NCBI GenBank assembly: GCA_017537025.1
Contig: JAFWCB010000008.1
Span: 248,001 to 312,000 of the forward strand
Source: Sediminibacterium sp.
Lineage (GTDB): Bacteria; Bacteroidota; Bacteroidia; Chitinophagales; Chitinophagaceae
DNA: 64,000 nt
Direction of reading: 5' to 3'
Made by a program: the position numbers and the translations under genes. Below the pieces are notes generated by a model. The model was given only the letters and a program-made list of their open reading frames with translations, was not told the DNA's origin and ran no database searches. This document shows positions 62,725 through 64,000 of the stretch, piece after piece. Within the stretch, counting starts at the first letter, position 1. Every line of letters starts with the position of its first letter.

Positions 62725-64000
62725 TCATTTGGACACCCATTTGCGGCCATTGGAAGAATTTTTTTTGTAGGGGTTCATGCTTTCCATAATACTGAATCTA
62801 TTAGCCACTGATATCAATATTACTAAGCAACAAGCTACCAGTAAAGTATAAGGAGAAAGAAGAGAGTCTATTGATATCTGCTGCTTTGCTAAGAATAGGT
62901 AGCTAATATATTGAAGTAAGGCAGTGGCAAAAGTTCCCACGGTAACTAATAATAAGCCCGGAACAAAAAATCTTTTCATCAAAAGCTTATTCAATAGTTT
63001 GGGAGAGCATCCCAGTGTAATTAACAATATGATTTCGGGTTTACAAGATGTTACTGTTAACTGAATAAATAGTGTTATGATGAGTATTGCGAAAATAAGC
63101 ATAATCAATCCGGAAGCACCTAGTATCCAAACAGCCATATCGATAATTCTCCTGAACTTGCTAAACCGGGTTTTTTCGCTATCTGTTTTTAACCCTTTTT
63201 TGCTAAGGTAGCTTACCAATCTTGGATTGGATGGGTCTTTGGTTTTAATAATTAATCGAGATGGATTCGTTAAAGCTGTAGTAGCAAATTTTTGATTTGC
63301 CCATTGCATAAAAGAACCGGGAACCAGCATGGATGAAATACGGTCGCTAAACCCTACAACCCTCCCGTTAAATTCCACTTTATTAGTTTGGCCATAGATG
63401 GTAATTTTAAATACAATCATTTTCACAATGGCTGGTGTTAACTGTGGGAGATTTTGCGAAATTGAAAATTGAAAATTATAAATATCCAGAAATTGAGTTG
63501 GAACAATTACAGGAACAATCGTGTTGCCTTCCTCCCAATGCCAATCAGTTGTATTTACATCTATAAAATCCGACGGGGTACTCTCAAATGAAATATCTGT
63601 ATAAAACGGGAACCTGGAAGAGTTACTCTCGATAGAAGCTTTGAATCTACTGGCTTCCAGTGTTCCAATGGCTTCTGTAAAAGGTTGTTTTTGTAAATCG
63701 GTGATAAGTGAGTCTGGTAATCGGGAATTACCAATATTAGCATCCGTAAGCTCGCGATTAATAACTAAAAAATTAGCAATACTATCTCTTGTATTTTCAC
63801 GACTTAATAGCCTATTGAAATTCACTTGTATCTGCACAGCCATTAGTAATAAAATAACTGCCAGTAGTAATGCAAACATGGCAGTGATATATTTTGCTTT
63901 ACCGGCCCTTGAGCGAATAAGTTTGTTTAGTAATATAGATAGGGATTTATTCAAAGAAAATATTGTTGATGATATGGGAAATAATAATTCTGATCTAAAT
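62725..64000 (-). CDS. FtsX/MacB-like ABC transporter permease (5' partial)
   Basis: At least 409 residues; the frame is open to the window edge without a stop or ATG. A TTG at 63954 would open MNKSLSILLNKL, but the true start may lie outside. TM1 at about residues 24-44 of that TTG form, a large periplasmic domain of about 230 residues, then three membrane segments (GLIMLIFAILIITLFIQ, VPGLLLVTVGTFATALLQY, LLVACCLVILISV). This is the MacB/LolC four-helix topology. No ATPase partner is in view. Confidence 0.75.
   Translation of the reverse strand, partial: FRSELLFPISSTIFSLNKSLSILLNKLIRSRAGKAKYITAMFALLLAVILLLMAVQIQVNFNRLLSRENTRDSIANFLVINRELTDANIGNSRLPDSLITDLQKQPFTEAIGTLEASRFKASIESNSSRFPFYTDISFESTPSDFIDVNTTDWHWEEGNTIVPVIVPTQFLDIYNFQFSISQNLPQLTPAIVKMIVFKITIYGQTNKVEFNGRVVGFSDRISSMLVPGSFMQWANQKFATTALTNPSRLIIKTKDPSNPRLVSYLSKKGLKTDSEKTRFSKFRRIIDMAVWILGASGLIMLIFAILIITLFIQLTVTSCKPEIILLITLGCSPKLLNKLLMKRFFVPGLLLVTVGTFATALLQYISYLFLAKQQISIDSLLSPYTLLVACCLVILISVANRFSIMESMNPYKKNSSNGRKWVSK

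Overview
The window reads as a chromosomal segment of an AT-rich Bacteroidetes, most likely a Chitinophagaceae relative. Supporting signs are a SusC/SusD pair, GLPGLI-type and TlpA-type proteins, a type IX secretion protein (PorZ) with a sortase-sorted C-terminal domain, the long three-domain IspG, a transcarbamylase of the succinyl/acetyl-ornithine type, and TAnnTTTG -7 promoter boxes in place of Shine-Dalgarno sites. No phage, plasmid, insertion sequence or CRISPR array is visible. Both ends cut genes: a SusC-like receptor on the left and an FtsX-like permease on the right.

Layout. 1-7975: SusC, SusD, an M14 carboxypeptidase and a thioredoxin-fold protein, read as a nutrient (probably peptide) uptake locus. 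7981-8051: tRNA-Cys. 8075-18326: amidohydrolase, TrmB, a small Cys-rich protein, an alkyltransferase-like protein, ComB, a large SWIM/SNF2 helicase and an outer-membrane barrel. 18375-27263: a complete arginine cluster (N-acetyltransferase, argG, argC, argD, argF', argB, argE, argH). It is preceded by a 34-codon ORF ending in Arg-Pro-Arg-Arg and interrupted by a four-helix-bundle (S23-type) gene. 27285-30883: FKBP isomerase and a second barrel protein. 30885-33178 (minus): arsR, metallophosphatase, arsN-like acetyltransferase and a NIP-like aquaporin behind a palindromic operator. 33301-45895: GLPGLI protein, two-component system, Kbl, a class D beta-lactamase homologue lacking its active-site Lys, IspG, NadB, an LpxL-type acyltransferase, an MBL/rhodanese protein with its ArsR-type regulator, and TsaB. 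46010-56129: degenerate 3HCDH, RidA, aldose epimerase, IcmF, a secreted hypothetical, a propeller/phosphoesterase and a serine hydrolase. 56130-64000 (minus): GNAT, NTF2, VOC, PorZ, a response regulator/kinase/membrane protein trio, a lipoprotein and the permease.

The most unexpected pattern is a family of degenerate tandem repeats with a strict 7-bp period. They sit at gene borders (about 10306, 21387, 21913, 37799, 42383, 42424, 45896) and also in frame inside three conserved enzymes (argF' about 23588, ispG about 39612, icmF about 48633). Two oppositely oriented tracts bracket the S23-type gene inside the arginine operon, so that gene and its flanks look like an inserted cassette. The second notable element is the putative arginine leader peptide, whose tandem stop codons lie in the 5' arm of a hairpin upstream of the operon.
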